Source of the DNA: CAVRUD01 sp963849635
GTDB taxonomy: Bacteria > Chloroflexota > Chloroflexia > Thermomicrobiales > UBA6265
Direction: 5' to 3'
Assembly: GCA_963849635.1 (NCBI GenBank)
Contig: CAWKIA010000017.1
Location: forward strand, 1 to 64,000
DNA: 64,000 nucleotides
Part shown: in pieces, positions 36,344 through 45,286 of the stretch
Numbering within the stretch: position 1 is the first letter of the stretch
How the letters are laid out: each line of letters starts with the position of its first letter
The notes under the pieces: model-generated
The model's database searches: none
What the model was told of the DNA's origin: nothing
Seen by the model: the letters and a program-made list of their open reading frames with translations, nothing else
Made by a program: the position numbers and the translations under genes

Positions 36344-37097
36344 ACATGAATACCTGCATCGCTCGGTAGACCGATGTGACCCAGTTGAAGGCGTGCTCGG
36401 CGTTCTCCTCGGCGGCGCCTTCGACCTCGTCGTAGGGGATCAGGTAGACCAGGGTGAAGATGATGATCCAGACGATGTCGACGAAGTGCCAATAGAGGCC
36501 AGCGATCTCGACGTTGAGGGAATCCTTCTGGCTGAGGCCGCCACGGAGAGAGACGAACAGGAGCGTGAGCAGCCAGACCACGCCGATGGTCACGTGGGCG
36601 CCGTGGAAGCCGGTCAGGGTAAAGAACGAGGCGCCGAACATGTTGGTCTGGAGGCTGAGGCCTTCGTGGAAGAACTCGGTGAACTCGAAGTACTGGCCAC
36701 CGAGGAAAATGGAGCCCAGCAGTGCGGTCGCCGCCAGCCAGACGCGCAGCGCCCGCATATCGTTTTTCTGGATACCAGCCAGGGCCAGCACCATCGTCAG
36801 CGACGACATCAGGAGGACGAAGGCGGAGACCGAGGTGTAGGGGATGTCGAGGATCTCGTGCGGGAAGGGCCCCTGCCCAATATCCTCGGCCCGGCCGCGG
36901 TAGATCATGTAGGTCGCGATCAGCGAGCCGAAGAACATGCAGTCCGAGGCCAGGAACATCCACATCAGCAGCTTGCGGTTGTCCACCCCAAAGCTGGGCG
37001 CTGGATGCTCCGAGTGCCCCCCGGTCACGTGTCCACCGCCCCCATGGGCGGCTTCGACGCGTTCGATTGGCGGTGCTGTCGCGGTGGCGCTGCCCAT
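36342..37097 (-). CDS. ctaE: cytochrome c oxidase subunit III
   Basis: 251 aa. Five clear membrane segments follow a polar N-terminus, as in bacterial caa3 subunit III. Motifs: MWMFLASDCMFFGSLIATYM, GGQYFEFTEFFHEGLSL, FFTLTGFHGAHVTIGVVWL, and YWHFVDIVWIIIFTLVYLIP. The conserved Glu and His of the FHG...HV region are present. It stabilises subunit I. Confidence 0.93.
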   Translation of the reverse strand: MGSATATAPPIERVEAAHGGGGHVTGGHSEHPAPSFGVDNRKLLMWMFLASDCMFFGSLIATYMIYRGRAEDIGQGPFPHEILDIPYTSVSAFVLLMSSLTMVLALAGIQKNDMRALRVWLAATALLGSIFLGGQYFEFTEFFHEGLSLQTNMFGASFFTLTGFHGAHVTIGVVWLLTLLFVSLRGGLSQKDSLNVEIAGLYWHFVDIVWIIIFTLVYLIPYDEVEGAAEENAEHAFNWVTSVYRAMQVFM

Positions 37098-37115
37098 ACG
37101 GCTCCCTTCGGTCGC

Positions 37116-37227
37116 AGGCGGGAAGACGGGAAGACGGGTAGGCGGGAAGGAGAACGGGAATTCGATCGGGGGAATGGGATGGTTCTTTCGTTCTTACCCG
37201 CCTTCCCGCCTGCCCGTCTTCCCGCCT
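37116..37227. repeat. cox gap B: inverted GGCGGGAAGACGGG array
   Basis: The left arm at 37116-37157 (GGCGGGAAGACGGG units) pairs with the right arm at 37187-37227 (CCCGTCTTCCCGCC units) over about 40 bases, with a 29-base loop. It ends at the cox1 stop codon. Units resemble those at 1967-2097 and 41289-41440. Confidence 0.85.
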
Positions 37228-39267
37228 CTAATGCACGGCATCCTCCGCGACCGCCGGTTCCGGGTCGGCCGCCGGTTCAAGGGACCAGCCATAGATGCCG
37301 ACCACCAAGGTGATCAGGCCCAGGAGCGCCAGCAGCGGCAGGTCGACCCTGGCGATCTGCAGGCGCGGATGGGAGAAGATCAGGCCGAGCGCGGCGATGG
37401 TCAGACCGGCCGCGGCGATCAGCGGATAGTAGGACGGATTGGGCATGTGGACGTGGGCGTGACTGATCGGGTATTGCGGCGCGGGCACGTCCTCCACCCC
37501 GGCGTGGACTGTCTCGACGATCTCGAGTTCCTGCGGGATCGGGGCGTGGCCGTGGGAGCCATATTTGGCCTCCCAGAGCGGATCACGGGCGGCGACGACC
37601 GGGTAGCTGGCGAAGTTGTAGTGGGCCGGGGGCGAGGCAATCGACCATTCCAGGTTGCTGGCGTCCCACGGGTCGGCGCCGGCCGGTTTGCCGTGCTGCA
37701 ACGACTTGGCGACGTTGTAGAGGAACAGGACGAAGGTCGCGCCCAGAAGGATGCCGCCGGCAGAGACGACGATGTTCCACTCCCACCAGCCGGACTTCTC
37801 GCCGTAGGAGGAGTAGCGCCTGGGCATGCCCTCCAGCCCGAGGAAGTGCATCGGGAAGAAGGTCAGGTTGAATGCGGCGAAGGTCAGCCAGAAGTGCCAC
37901 TTGCCCAGGTTGTCGTCGAGCAGCTTGCCGGTGACCTTCGGGAACCAGAAGTAGATGCCGGCCAGGATGCCGAAGATGCTGCCGCCGAAGAGGACGTAGT
38001 GGAAGTGGGCGACGACGAAGTAGGTGTCGTTGTGCTGGGTATCGACCGGGACGGCGGCGTGCATCACGCCGGAGATGCCGCCGATGGTGAACTGGGAGAC
38101 GAGGCCGACCGCGAAGAGCATCGGGGTGGTGAAGTTCAGGTGCCCCCCGAACATCGTCCCGATCCAGTTGAAGATCTTCACCCCGGTGGGTATCGCGATC
38201 AGCATCGTGCTGGCGGCGAACACCGCGTTCGGGGTGGGGCCGAGGCCGGTGGTGAACATGTGGTGGACCCACACGCCGAAGCCCAGGAAGGCGATCGCGG
38301 CGATGGCGTAGACCATCACGGCGTAGCCGAAGAGCGGCTTGCGCGAGAAGACCGGGATGATCTCGGAGACGATGCCGAACGCCGGTAAGATCAGGATATA
38401 GACCTCCGGGTGACCGAAGATCCAGAAGAGGTGTTGCCAGAGGAGCGGGTCACCGCCGGTGAGGACCAGCTCCCCGGCGTCGTTGATGACCGAGGGGATG
38501 TAGAAGGAGGTGCCCAGGAAGCGGTCGAAGGAGAGCAGGATCAGGGCGACCGTGATCGCGGGGAAGGCGAGGACGATCAGGATGTTGGTGATCAGGGCCG
38601 ACCAGGTGAAGATGCCCATCCGCATCATGCTGACGCCGGGGGCGCGCATGTTGAGGATGGTGACGACGAAGTTGAACGAGCCGGCCATCGAGGCGACGCC
38701 CAGTACCTGAAGGCCCAGCGCCCAGAAGTCGACGTTGCGGGTGACGGAGAAGGGCGAGAAGTCGGTCCCTGGCAGGGTGATATCGGCGGTCAGGGGGGCA
38801 TACCCGTACCACCCCTGATCCGGGGCGGCGTTGGCGAGCCAGGAGAGGTTGAGGATGATCGCGCCGCCCAGGAAGGTCCAGTAGGAGAAGGCGTTCAACC
38901 GGGGAAAGGCGACGTCGCGTGCACCGACCTGCAGGGGGACGACCAGATTGAAGAAGGCGACGGACAGCGGCATGATCGCCAGGAAAATCATGGTCGTGCC
39001 GTGCATCGTGAAGAGCTGGTTGTAGTGCTCCAGGCTAACCAGATCGTTCTCCGGCCGGGCGAGCTGGAGGCGGATGATCATCGCCTCGAAGCCACCGAGG
39101 AGCAGGAAGGCGAGGGCCGACACCCCGTAGAGGATGGCGATCCGCTTGTGGTCGATGGTCGTCAGCCAGGAGACGAGGCCGTATTCCGTCGGGCGAACCG
39201 CTGGCGACGGTAGCACCTGCGGCCCGGCTTGCCCTGTCTCTCCAACTGGTCGCGCGATCGAGGCCAT
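37228..39267 (-). CDS. ctaD: cytochrome c oxidase subunit I
   Basis: 679 aa heme-copper oxidase core subunit with about 14 membrane segments. Ligands are visible: heme a His in LFTMHGTTM, CuB and cross-linked Tyr in WIFGHPEVYILILP, the His pair in WVHHMFTTG, and heme ligands in HFHYVLFGG. The Glu in HPEVY marks an A1-type enzyme with a D-channel. The C-terminal tail after residue 560 is periplasmic or peripheral, with one more pair of membrane segments. It catalyses O2 reduction coupled to proton pumping. Confidence 0.96.
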   Translation of the reverse strand: MASIARPVGETGQAGPQVLPSPAVRPTEYGLVSWLTTIDHKRIAILYGVSALAFLLLGGFEAMIIRLQLARPENDLVSLEHYNQLFTMHGTTMIFLAIMPLSVAFFNLVVPLQVGARDVAFPRLNAFSYWTFLGGAIILNLSWLANAAPDQGWYGYAPLTADITLPGTDFSPFSVTRNVDFWALGLQVLGVASMAGSFNFVVTILNMRAPGVSMMRMGIFTWSALITNILIVLAFPAITVALILLSFDRFLGTSFYIPSVINDAGELVLTGGDPLLWQHLFWIFGHPEVYILILPAFGIVSEIIPVFSRKPLFGYAVMVYAIAAIAFLGFGVWVHHMFTTGLGPTPNAVFAASTMLIAIPTGVKIFNWIGTMFGGHLNFTTPMLFAVGLVSQFTIGGISGVMHAAVPVDTQHNDTYFVVAHFHYVLFGGSIFGILAGIYFWFPKVTGKLLDDNLGKWHFWLTFAAFNLTFFPMHFLGLEGMPRRYSSYGEKSGWWEWNIVVSAGGILLGATFVLFLYNVAKSLQHGKPAGADPWDASNLEWSIASPPAHYNFASYPVVAARDPLWEAKYGSHGHAPIPQELEIVETVHAGVEDVPAPQYPISHAHVHMPNPSYYPLIAAAGLTIAALGLIFSHPRLQIARVDLPLLALLGLITLVVGIYGWSLEPAADPEPAVAEDAVH

Positions 39268-39285
39268 ATCCGCTCCCCCAAGAAC

Positions 39286-39359
39286 GAGACGTGAGACTTC
39301 AGACGTGAGACGTGAGAGATGAGACGATCGTCGTTACTCACGACTCACGACTCACGTCT
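39286..39359. repeat. cox gap A: inverted GACGTGAGA array
   Basis: The left arm at 39286-39330 has GAGACGTGAGAC-type units three to four times. The right arm at 39332-39359 has CTCACGACTCACGACTCACG. It begins at the cox2 stop codon. GGGGGAG, the ribosome site of cox1, follows the hairpin, so the hairpin sits between two translated genes. The same unit recurs at 61727-61878. Confidence 0.85.
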
Positions 39360-41448
39360 AGGTAATCGTGATCGTGCCTTCCATCAACGCGCGGTGCCCT
39401 GGGATGGCGCAGTAGAAGGTGTAGGTGCCGGGCTGGAGGTCATCGGGGACGACCCAGTCGCTCTCGGAACCCGCGGGCATATCCACCGGCGCGTCGTCGT
39501 TGTACCCCTCGATCACAAAGTTGTGCGGACCGCCGGAGCCATCGTTGACAAGATGGATGGTCCCGCCGCGGGCGATGGTGATCTCGTTGGTGCTCCAGGC
39601 GATGCCGGGGGCGGACAGCTCGACCACGTCACCGGCGGGCGGCGCGCCACCTTCAGCGGGCGGCGGTCCCTCAGCCGGGGGCGCGGCGGCGGCGTCCGCC
39701 GGCAGGATGGTGATGGTGCCTTCCATGAGGGCGCGGTGACCGGGGATGGCGCAGTAGAAGATGTAGGTGCCGGGGGCCAGATCCGCGGGGACGGTCCAGT
39801 CGGTCTGGCTGCCGGGGGGCATGTCGACCGGGGCATCGTCGTTGTAGCCCTCGATGGCGAAGTTGTGCGGGCCGCCGCTGCCATCGTTGATCAGGCGGAT
39901 CACCCCGCCCTGCGGGACCGTCAGCTCGTTGGTGCTCCAGGCGATGCCCGGCGCGGAGAGTTCAACCGGCGCGGTCGGCGAGCCTGCGCCGCCCTCTGGG
40001 GTGGCGCCCGGCGTTGCGGCCGGGGTGGCCGGCGGCGCAGGAGTCGCGGCCGGGGTGGTGACGCCTTCCGGCACACCGCCTGGTGCGGCTGGAACGCCAC
40101 CTGTCGCGTCAGTGTTGGCCAGGTCGCTCGGGCAAGAGCCGTCCGGCAGGCGCAGGGCCAGCAGGTAGGCCACCAGCTCGGTGATCTGCTGGTCGTTGAG
40201 GGTGCCTTCCTTAATGACGGTGCCCATCAGGTTGGATTCTTTGACCGCGTCGGGGTCGTGGAGCCAGGCCCGGAGGTTCTCTTCATTTGTGGTCATCAGC
40301 CCGCCGGCGAAGGACTCGCGGCAGCCGAAGAGGGTCAGGTTCGGGCCGGTGGTGTACGGGGCCGTGAAGCCGATCGGGGAGTTGGCGAGCGGGTTTCCGC
40401 GCGAATCAGTCGCGTTGTTGACGTTGTGGCAGGCCACGCAGGCGCCGATAGCGGCCGGGGCCTCGGAGATGTCGATCGTTCCCGGGCCGACCGGGGCCTC
40501 GGAGATGCCCTCGGTGCCCGGATTGGTGTCGACGGCGGCCGGGGCGTTCCAGGCGGCGACCCAGGTGTCGAACTCCTGTTGGGGCATGACGATCACCTTG
40601 AAGCGCATCCAGGCGTGATCGACGCCGCAGAACTCGGCGCACTCGCCGTAGTACTCGCCCGGCTCGCTGGGGGTCGTGAACGACATCTTGTTCTCGTACC
40701 CCGGCATCACGTCCATCTTGCCGGAGAGTTGGGGCACCCAGAAGGAGTGGATCACGTTGTTGGACTGGAGCTGGAAGATGACCTTCTGGTCGACCGGGAG
40801 GCGAACCTCGTTTGCTGTGACCAGGGGCTGGCTCTCATCTGCCCCCATGCCGGGGTAGTGGAGCTCCCACCACCACTGCTTGCCGTAGACCTCGACGATC
40901 ATCGCGCCTTCTTCGTCGTTGGCGTCGGCGTCGAGGGAGTAGAGGATGCTGATGGTGGGGACGAGGATGATCAGGAGGACGACGGCCGGGATGATGGTCC
41001 AGGTGATCTCCAGGCGGGAGTTGCCGTGGACCTGGGCCGGGCGGCCGGTGGATCGCTTTTTCCGACGGTAGCGGAGTGCGGTGTAGAGAATGAGGAATTG
41101 GACGAGGACGAAGACGACCGCCGCCATGTAGAAGAGGGTCTTGTATAGCCCCTGGATGTCGTTGGCGACGTCGGTGGCGGGGTCGATGTGGGTGTAAGGA
41201 TTCTCGTCGGTGCCGAGGCCGCAGCCGGAGAGCCCGAGCACCAGGACGAGCGCCAACATGCCCCAGCCGGCGAACCGCCGGAGCCCACGGAGGCGGGAAG
41301 ACGGAGAGGCGGGAAGGCGGGCAGAAGAGGACGGCTCGATGTGGGAGGGATCGTGTTGGTCAGGCTGGGCCAGACTGGTCGGGCGGCTGGGCCCTTCCGC
41401 CTCGCCGCCTTCCCGCCTTCCCGCCTTCCCGCCTACGTGCACGCTCAT
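39358..41448 (-). CDS. ctaC: cytochrome c oxidase subunit II fused to cytochrome c and two blue-copper domains
   Basis: 696 aa from ATG 41448 (AGAGGA upstream), but residues 5-50 are encoded by a repeat array, so the real start may be nearer the lipoprotein signal (WGMLALVLVLGLSGCG). Two membrane segments follow, then the CuA domain (YGKQWWWELHYPG, CAEFCGVDHAWM with Cys, Cys, His, Met), a cytochrome c domain (CVACHNVNNA), and two nearly identical cupredoxin domains (GGPHNF, FYCAIPGHRALM) joined by Pro/Ala-rich linkers. The cytochrome fusion is typical of caa3 oxidases. The double cupredoxin tail is unusual. First gene of the operon. Confidence 0.93.
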   Translation of the reverse strand: MSVHVGGKAGRREGGEAEGPSRPTSLAQPDQHDPSHIEPSSSARLPASPSSRLRGLRRFAGWGMLALVLVLGLSGCGLGTDENPYTHIDPATDVANDIQGLYKTLFYMAAVVFVLVQFLILYTALRYRRKKRSTGRPAQVHGNSRLEITWTIIPAVVLLIILVPTISILYSLDADANDEEGAMIVEVYGKQWWWELHYPGMGADESQPLVTANEVRLPVDQKVIFQLQSNNVIHSFWVPQLSGKMDVMPGYENKMSFTTPSEPGEYYGECAEFCGVDHAWMRFKVIVMPQQEFDTWVAAWNAPAAVDTNPGTEGISEAPVGPGTIDISEAPAAIGACVACHNVNNATDSRGNPLANSPIGFTAPYTTGPNLTLFGCRESFAGGLMTTNEENLRAWLHDPDAVKESNLMGTVIKEGTLNDQQITELVAYLLALRLPDGSCPSDLANTDATGGVPAAPGGVPEGVTTPAATPAPPATPAATPGATPEGGAGSPTAPVELSAPGIAWSTNELTVPQGGVIRLINDGSGGPHNFAIEGYNDDAPVDMPPGSQTDWTVPADLAPGTYIFYCAIPGHRALMEGTITILPADAAAAPPAEGPPPAEGGAPPAGDVVELSAPGIAWSTNEITIARGGTIHLVNDGSGGPHNFVIEGYNDDAPVDMPAGSESDWVVPDDLQPGTYTFYCAIPGHRALMEGTITIT
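41289..41440. repeat. inverted GGCGGGAAG array at the cox2 5' end
   Basis: One arm at about 41289-41325 (GGCGGGAAGACGGAGAGGCG) pairs with CGCCTTCCCGCCTTCCCGCC at about 41403-41434. The array falls inside the open frame upstream of the cox2 signal peptide and would encode GGKAGRREGG-type peptide if translated. Confidence 0.75.
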
Positions 41449-41736
41449 CCGCGTTCCTCTCGCCCTTCCCCAAGCCCGGACAGGATCAACGGTTCGATGC
41501 ATCGCCACGGCACGGAGGCGGGCGCGGCCCGCCCGAAAAGCGGCGCGGCCTCCTGGGCCAATGACCTGATTGTGCGCGCACATCGGATGCCAGCGCCCCC
41601 AGAGCGCCGAACGTGCCCGCATTGTCACCGGTGGGCATCCAGACGGTCAAGCGGGGTCGCCGGTGGCTGCGGCATGAGCGCATAACGGAGGAATGCAGGA
41701 GGGGCGAGACGGCGAGACGACCATGACGAAATTAGG

Positions 41737-41920
41737 CGCTTGTGTCGCGGGGCGACCTGGGCGATGCTATCCGGGCAATGGACACGCGGACAGGTGAATG
41801 GACAGCGGACGCCGGGGCGGAGCCGGGCGTGGCGGTCTGGCTCTCGGCCAGCGATGCCGCCGCCGTGCTTGGCGTCAGCCAGCGCACGGTCCGGCGGGCC
41901 ATCGCCCGGGGTGACCTGGA
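41737..41920 (+). repeat. dispersed near-identical segment, copy 1
   Basis: About 180 bases covering the upstream region and the first 48 codons of the regulator are nearly identical to 46408-46591, starting at CGCTTGTGTCGCGGGGCGAC. Similarity drops sharply afterwards, which points to gene conversion or recent recombination between the two regulators. Confidence 0.8.
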
Positions 41921-44414
41921 TGCGGCCAAACAGGCCGGCGTCTACCGGATCGCGCCGACGGAGCTGGCGCGCTACCAGGCTGCCCGCGGATTGGCCAGCT
42001 CGCCCGCACGGGCGGTTCACCGCGATGCGCCTCACCTGCTTCCGTTTCCCGCTCGGAATCCTGCCCTCGGAAACGCGCTGCCCCGGCCGCGCACCCCGCT
42101 GATCGGGCGCGAGGACGACCTGGCCGCGGTGCGCTCGTTGCTGCGCCGCGACGACGTGCCGCTCGTGACCCTGACCGGGCCGGGCGGTGTCGGCAAGACG
42201 CGCCTGGCCATCGACGTGGCCGCCGACCTGCACGAGGTGTTCGTCGACGGCGTCTGGTTCGTCGCCCTCGCTCCACTGGCCGACCCGGCGCTCGTGCCGG
42301 GGGCGATCGCCGGGGCACTGGGCCTGCGGGAGACCGGCGACCGGCCGCTCCCCGAGCGCCTTGCGGCCTTCCTGGCACAGCGGACGGCACTCCTCCTGCT
42401 GGACAACTTCGAGCATCTGACAGCGGCTGCACCGGCGGTGGCCGCGCTCCTGGCGGCCTGCCCGCGGCTGAAGTCGCTCGTGACGAGCCGCGTGCTCCTG
42501 CACGTATCGGGGGAACACCGGTTCCCGGTGTCGCCGCTGGCCTTGCCCGACCTCGGGAACGGCCGGGCGGTGGGAGCCGCCGGCGACGCGGCGGCGGTCC
42601 GGCTCTTCTGCGCCCGCGCCCGGGCCGCGCACCCCGACTTTGCGCTGACCGACGACAACGCCGCCACCGTGGCCGCGATCTGCGTCGGACTGGACGGATT
42701 GCCACTGGCGATCGAATTGGCCGCCGCGCACAGCGCCGTCCTCCCGCCGCCGGCGCTGTTGGCGCGGCTCGAACGCCGGCTGGCGCTCTTGAGCGGCGGG
42801 CCGCGCGACCAGCCGCCGCGCCTGCAGTCGATGCGCGACGCGATCGCCTGGAGCCACGATCTGCTCGCCGAGGACGAGCGCGTCCTCTTCCGCCGCCTGG
42901 CCGTCTTCGCCGGCGGCTGCACGATCGAGGCGGCGGAGGCGGTTGGTCGAGCGGAGAGCGACACGGGGATCGACGTGCTCGCGGTCCTGTCGGCGCTGGT
43001 CGACAAGAGCTTGCTCCAGCGGATGGCGGGCGACGACAACGCGCCCAGGTTCGGGATGCTGGAGACGGTCCGCGAATTCGGCTTGGAGCAGCTGGCGGCG
43101 AGCGGCGAGGAGGCGACGGTGCGCGACGCCCACGCCGCCTGGTGCCTGGACTTGGCGGAACGGTCCGAATCGGCCTGGTTTACCTCCGCTCAGAAACAGT
43201 GGGGAGATGTGCTGGAGGCGGAGCACGCCAGCATCCGGGCGGCGCTGACTTGGCTGGCCGAGACCGGGGACACCGCGGCCGGCGTGCGCCTGACCGCCTT
43301 GCTGTGGCCGTTCTGGTTTCTCCGCAGCCACTTTGCGGAGGGGCGCGGCTTGCTCGAAAGGGCACTGTCATGGAGCGCTGGAGACCGCACAAGGGAGCGC
43401 GTCCGGCTCCTGAACGGGGCGGCGTCCATCGCGGTCTGGCAAGGCGACTGGCTGCAGGCGGACATCTGGTGCGAAGAGGGCCTCGCGATCGCCCGGGAGA
43501 TCGGGGACACGTTCGGCGCCGGCAACGCGCTCCTCATTCTTGGCCACGCCGCGTTGCCCGCGGGGGACTACGAGCGGGCGAATCGCATGCACGAAGCGGC
43601 GCTCGCGGTGATGCGCCAACTCGGCGAGACGGTCGCCAACGCCTTCACAACTGCGAGTTCGTTGCTCGGCAACCTGGCCGAGGTGGCCTTCAGCCGGGGC
43701 GACTACGCGAAGGCGACGCGCCTGGCCGAAGAAGCGCTCGCCCTGCAACGTGAGCGCGCATTCGCCTGGGGGGCGGCCCATTCCCTGTTCACCCTGGCGG
43801 CAATCGCCCGCCATCGGGGCGACACGATCCGGGCGGCGGCGCTTTACCAAGAAAGCCTGGGTGAAGCATGGGCCGAGCGCGACCTGCGGCTCCTCGTCCG
43901 ACCGCTCGACAGCCTGGCGATCCTCGCTGCCGAGGGAGACCAGGCCGAGCGCGCATCCCACCTCTTCGGGGCTGCGGCGCGGTTGCACGAACTGCTCGGG
44001 ACGCAGCTCGACCCGACCGACCAACCGCGTCACGGCCGCGCTGTCGCCAGCACGCGCGCGCGGCTGGGCGATCCCGGCTTCGAGACCGCGTGGGCATCGG
44101 GCCAGGCGATGCCGCTCGAGCAGGCGGTCGCCGAGGCGTCACGGGTCGCGGGCGACCCCCCACCCGGTGGCGTCGTCGATCCCGCCGCACGGTTCGGCCT
44201 GACGAGCCGGGAGCGCGAGGTCTTGCGCCTGCTTGCCACCGGACAGACGGACCGGGAGATCGCGGAGGCGCTCTTCGTCAGCCATCGCACCGTCAACGCC
44301 CATGTCGCCAGCATCTTCGCCAAGCTCGGCGTTGCCAGTCGCCGGGCCGCGACGGCCCTGGCCCGAGAGCACGGCTGGCTGCCGATAGGCGATGGACAGC
44401 CGTTCTATACCTAG
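41778..44414 (+). CDS. LuxR family regulator with excisionase-type HTH, NB-ARC ATPase and TPR
   Basis: 878 aa from ATG 41778. The N-terminus holds a MerR/excisionase-like helix-turn-helix (SASDAAAVLGVSQRTVRRAI). The ATPase follows (VTLTGPGGVGKTRLAIDVAA, LLLDNFEHLTAA, LPLAIELAAAH), then winged-helix and TPR repeats, and a GerE-type HTH at the end (LTSREREVLRLLATGQTDRE, HRTVNAHVASIFAKLGV). The final residues WLPIGDGQPFYT are shared in form with its paralogue. STAND-type regulators switch on when a signal releases ADP. The conserved dyad element and a Tat protein gene follow at once. Confidence 0.88.
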   Translation: MDTRTGEWTADAGAEPGVAVWLSASDAAAVLGVSQRTVRRAIARGDLDAAKQAGVYRIAPTELARYQAARGLASSPARAVHRDAPHLLPFPARNPALGNALPRPRTPLIGREDDLAAVRSLLRRDDVPLVTLTGPGGVGKTRLAIDVAADLHEVFVDGVWFVALAPLADPALVPGAIAGALGLRETGDRPLPERLAAFLAQRTALLLLDNFEHLTAAAPAVAALLAACPRLKSLVTSRVLLHVSGEHRFPVSPLALPDLGNGRAVGAAGDAAAVRLFCARARAAHPDFALTDDNAATVAAICVGLDGLPLAIELAAAHSAVLPPPALLARLERRLALLSGGPRDQPPRLQSMRDAIAWSHDLLAEDERVLFRRLAVFAGGCTIEAAEAVGRAESDTGIDVLAVLSALVDKSLLQRMAGDDNAPRFGMLETVREFGLEQLAASGEEATVRDAHAAWCLDLAERSESAWFTSAQKQWGDVLEAEHASIRAALTWLAETGDTAAGVRLTALLWPFWFLRSHFAEGRGLLERALSWSAGDRTRERVRLLNGAASIAVWQGDWLQADIWCEEGLAIAREIGDTFGAGNALLILGHAALPAGDYERANRMHEAALAVMRQLGETVANAFTTASSLLGNLAEVAFSRGDYAKATRLAEEALALQRERAFAWGAAHSLFTLAAIARHRGDTIRAAALYQESLGEAWAERDLRLLVRPLDSLAILAAEGDQAERASHLFGAAARLHELLGTQLDPTDQPRHGRAVASTRARLGDPGFETAWASGQAMPLEQAVAEASRVAGDPPPGGVVDPAARFGLTSREREVLRLLATGQTDREIAEALFVSHRTVNAHVASIFAKLGVASRRAATALAREHGWLPIGDGQPFYT

Positions 44415-44432
44415 TCGAATCCCGTCCGAGAT

Positions 44433-44453
44433 TAAGCATTTCCTGCCGATGCG
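44433..44453 (+). promoter_or_regulatory. conserved 21-bp dyad element, copy A
   Basis: TAAGCA, nine bases, then CGATGCG. It lies 19 bases after the regulator stop codon and 95 before the next start. The element is shared with 49121-49141 and 51959-51979, and a downstream block (GGGTGGG ... CATGCTCGGT) is shared too. The CGCA/TGCG half-sites of copies B and C form a dyad suited to a LuxR-type dimer; copy A has AGCA. Confidence 0.55.
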
Positions 44454-44547
44454 CCGGGTGGGTTATGGCGGCATGCTCGGTTTGGGTCCAGGCGGAATGG
44501 ACCTGAACTGACCGGATCACACCGGCGCACACGACGGGAGCAATCGC

Positions 44548-45120
44548 ATGACTACGTCTCGGATCGACCGTTCGCTTTCGCGTCGCACCGCCCTCGCCGC
44601 CCTGGGTGCTGGGGGCCTCGGCCTCGGCCTGGCTACCACCGCTCGCCCGGTCGCCGCGCAGGGCACCGCCGCGGCGACGGCGACGCACCCGATCGTTGGG
44701 GCATGGAACGTCATGACGCCGGGCGGCCCGGCCCCCGGCATCTTCTTCGCCGATGGCACCGCTCTGATCGTGCCGCAGCCCACGCAGGCCGGGCCGCAGG
44801 GCGTGGCGTTCGTCAGCGCCCAACCCGGGACGTGGGAACCGGTCAGCGACCGCGGCATCCACTTCACCGGCGTCCAGTTCCACTCCGACGCGAACGGCGT
44901 TCTTATCGGCTCGGTGACGATCGACGGGTATCCGGTGGTGAGCGAGGACGGGCTAACCATCCTGGACGACCAGTCGCAGGGCACGATCACGGTCCGCGAC
45001 GCCGCCGGCGGCGTCGTGCAAAAGATGCCTACCGCTGGGGCCCCACCGGTGACCGGGACCCGGATAGGAGTGGGCTCGCCCGGGTTCCCCGAAGAGGGGG
45101 ACGCCACCCCGGCCGCGTGA
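44548..45120 (+). CDS. Tat-exported protein of the regulator module
   Basis: 190 aa. A twin-arginine signal (LSRRTALAALGAGGLGLGLA, then AAQGTA) precedes a lipocalin-like beta-rich domain (HPIVGAWNVMTPGGPAPGIF, FADGTALIVPQP, GTWEPVSDRGIHFTGVQFHS, GSVTIDGYPVVSEDG). It is a paralogue of the protein at 52973 and more distantly of the one at 54314. Probably activated by the regulator upstream through the dyad element. Ligand unknown. Confidence 0.72.
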   Translation: MTTSRIDRSLSRRTALAALGAGGLGLGLATTARPVAAQGTAAATATHPIVGAWNVMTPGGPAPGIFFADGTALIVPQPTQAGPQGVAFVSAQPGTWEPVSDRGIHFTGVQFHSDANGVLIGSVTIDGYPVVSEDGLTILDDQSQGTITVRDAAGGVVQKMPTAGAPPVTGTRIGVGSPGFPEEGDATPAA

Positions 45121-45144
45121 CGACCGGCGCGACCGCTCGCGATG

Positions 45145-45171
45145 ACGGGCCAGCGATGTTCGCTGGCCCGT
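45145..45171. terminator. hairpin terminator
   Basis: 12-bp perfect stem (45145-45156 with 45160-45171, loop TGT) 24 bases after the Tat protein gene. Confidence 0.7.
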
Positions 45172-45218
45172 CCGTGCGGTTCGGTCACCGATGTCATCGG
45201 CCAACTCTCCACCGGCGC

Positions 45219-45246
45219 TTGACAGGGATTCCGGCGGGTGTAGGCT
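45219..45246 (+). promoter_or_regulatory. sigma-70-like promoter of the LLM gene
   Basis: TTGACA at 45219-45224, a 16-base spacer and TAGGCT at 45241-45246. It is followed by GGAGG-rich leader and the ATG at 45287. Confidence 0.5.
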
Positions 45247-45286
45247 GGGGCCACCGATCGGCCAGGAGCGGAGAACGGAGGGCACG

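Noticed and set aside
37228..39267. Plus-strand frames opposite cox1 and cox2 (up to 609 codons)
   Set aside because: Antisense shadows. The minus strand encodes canonical oxidase subunits.
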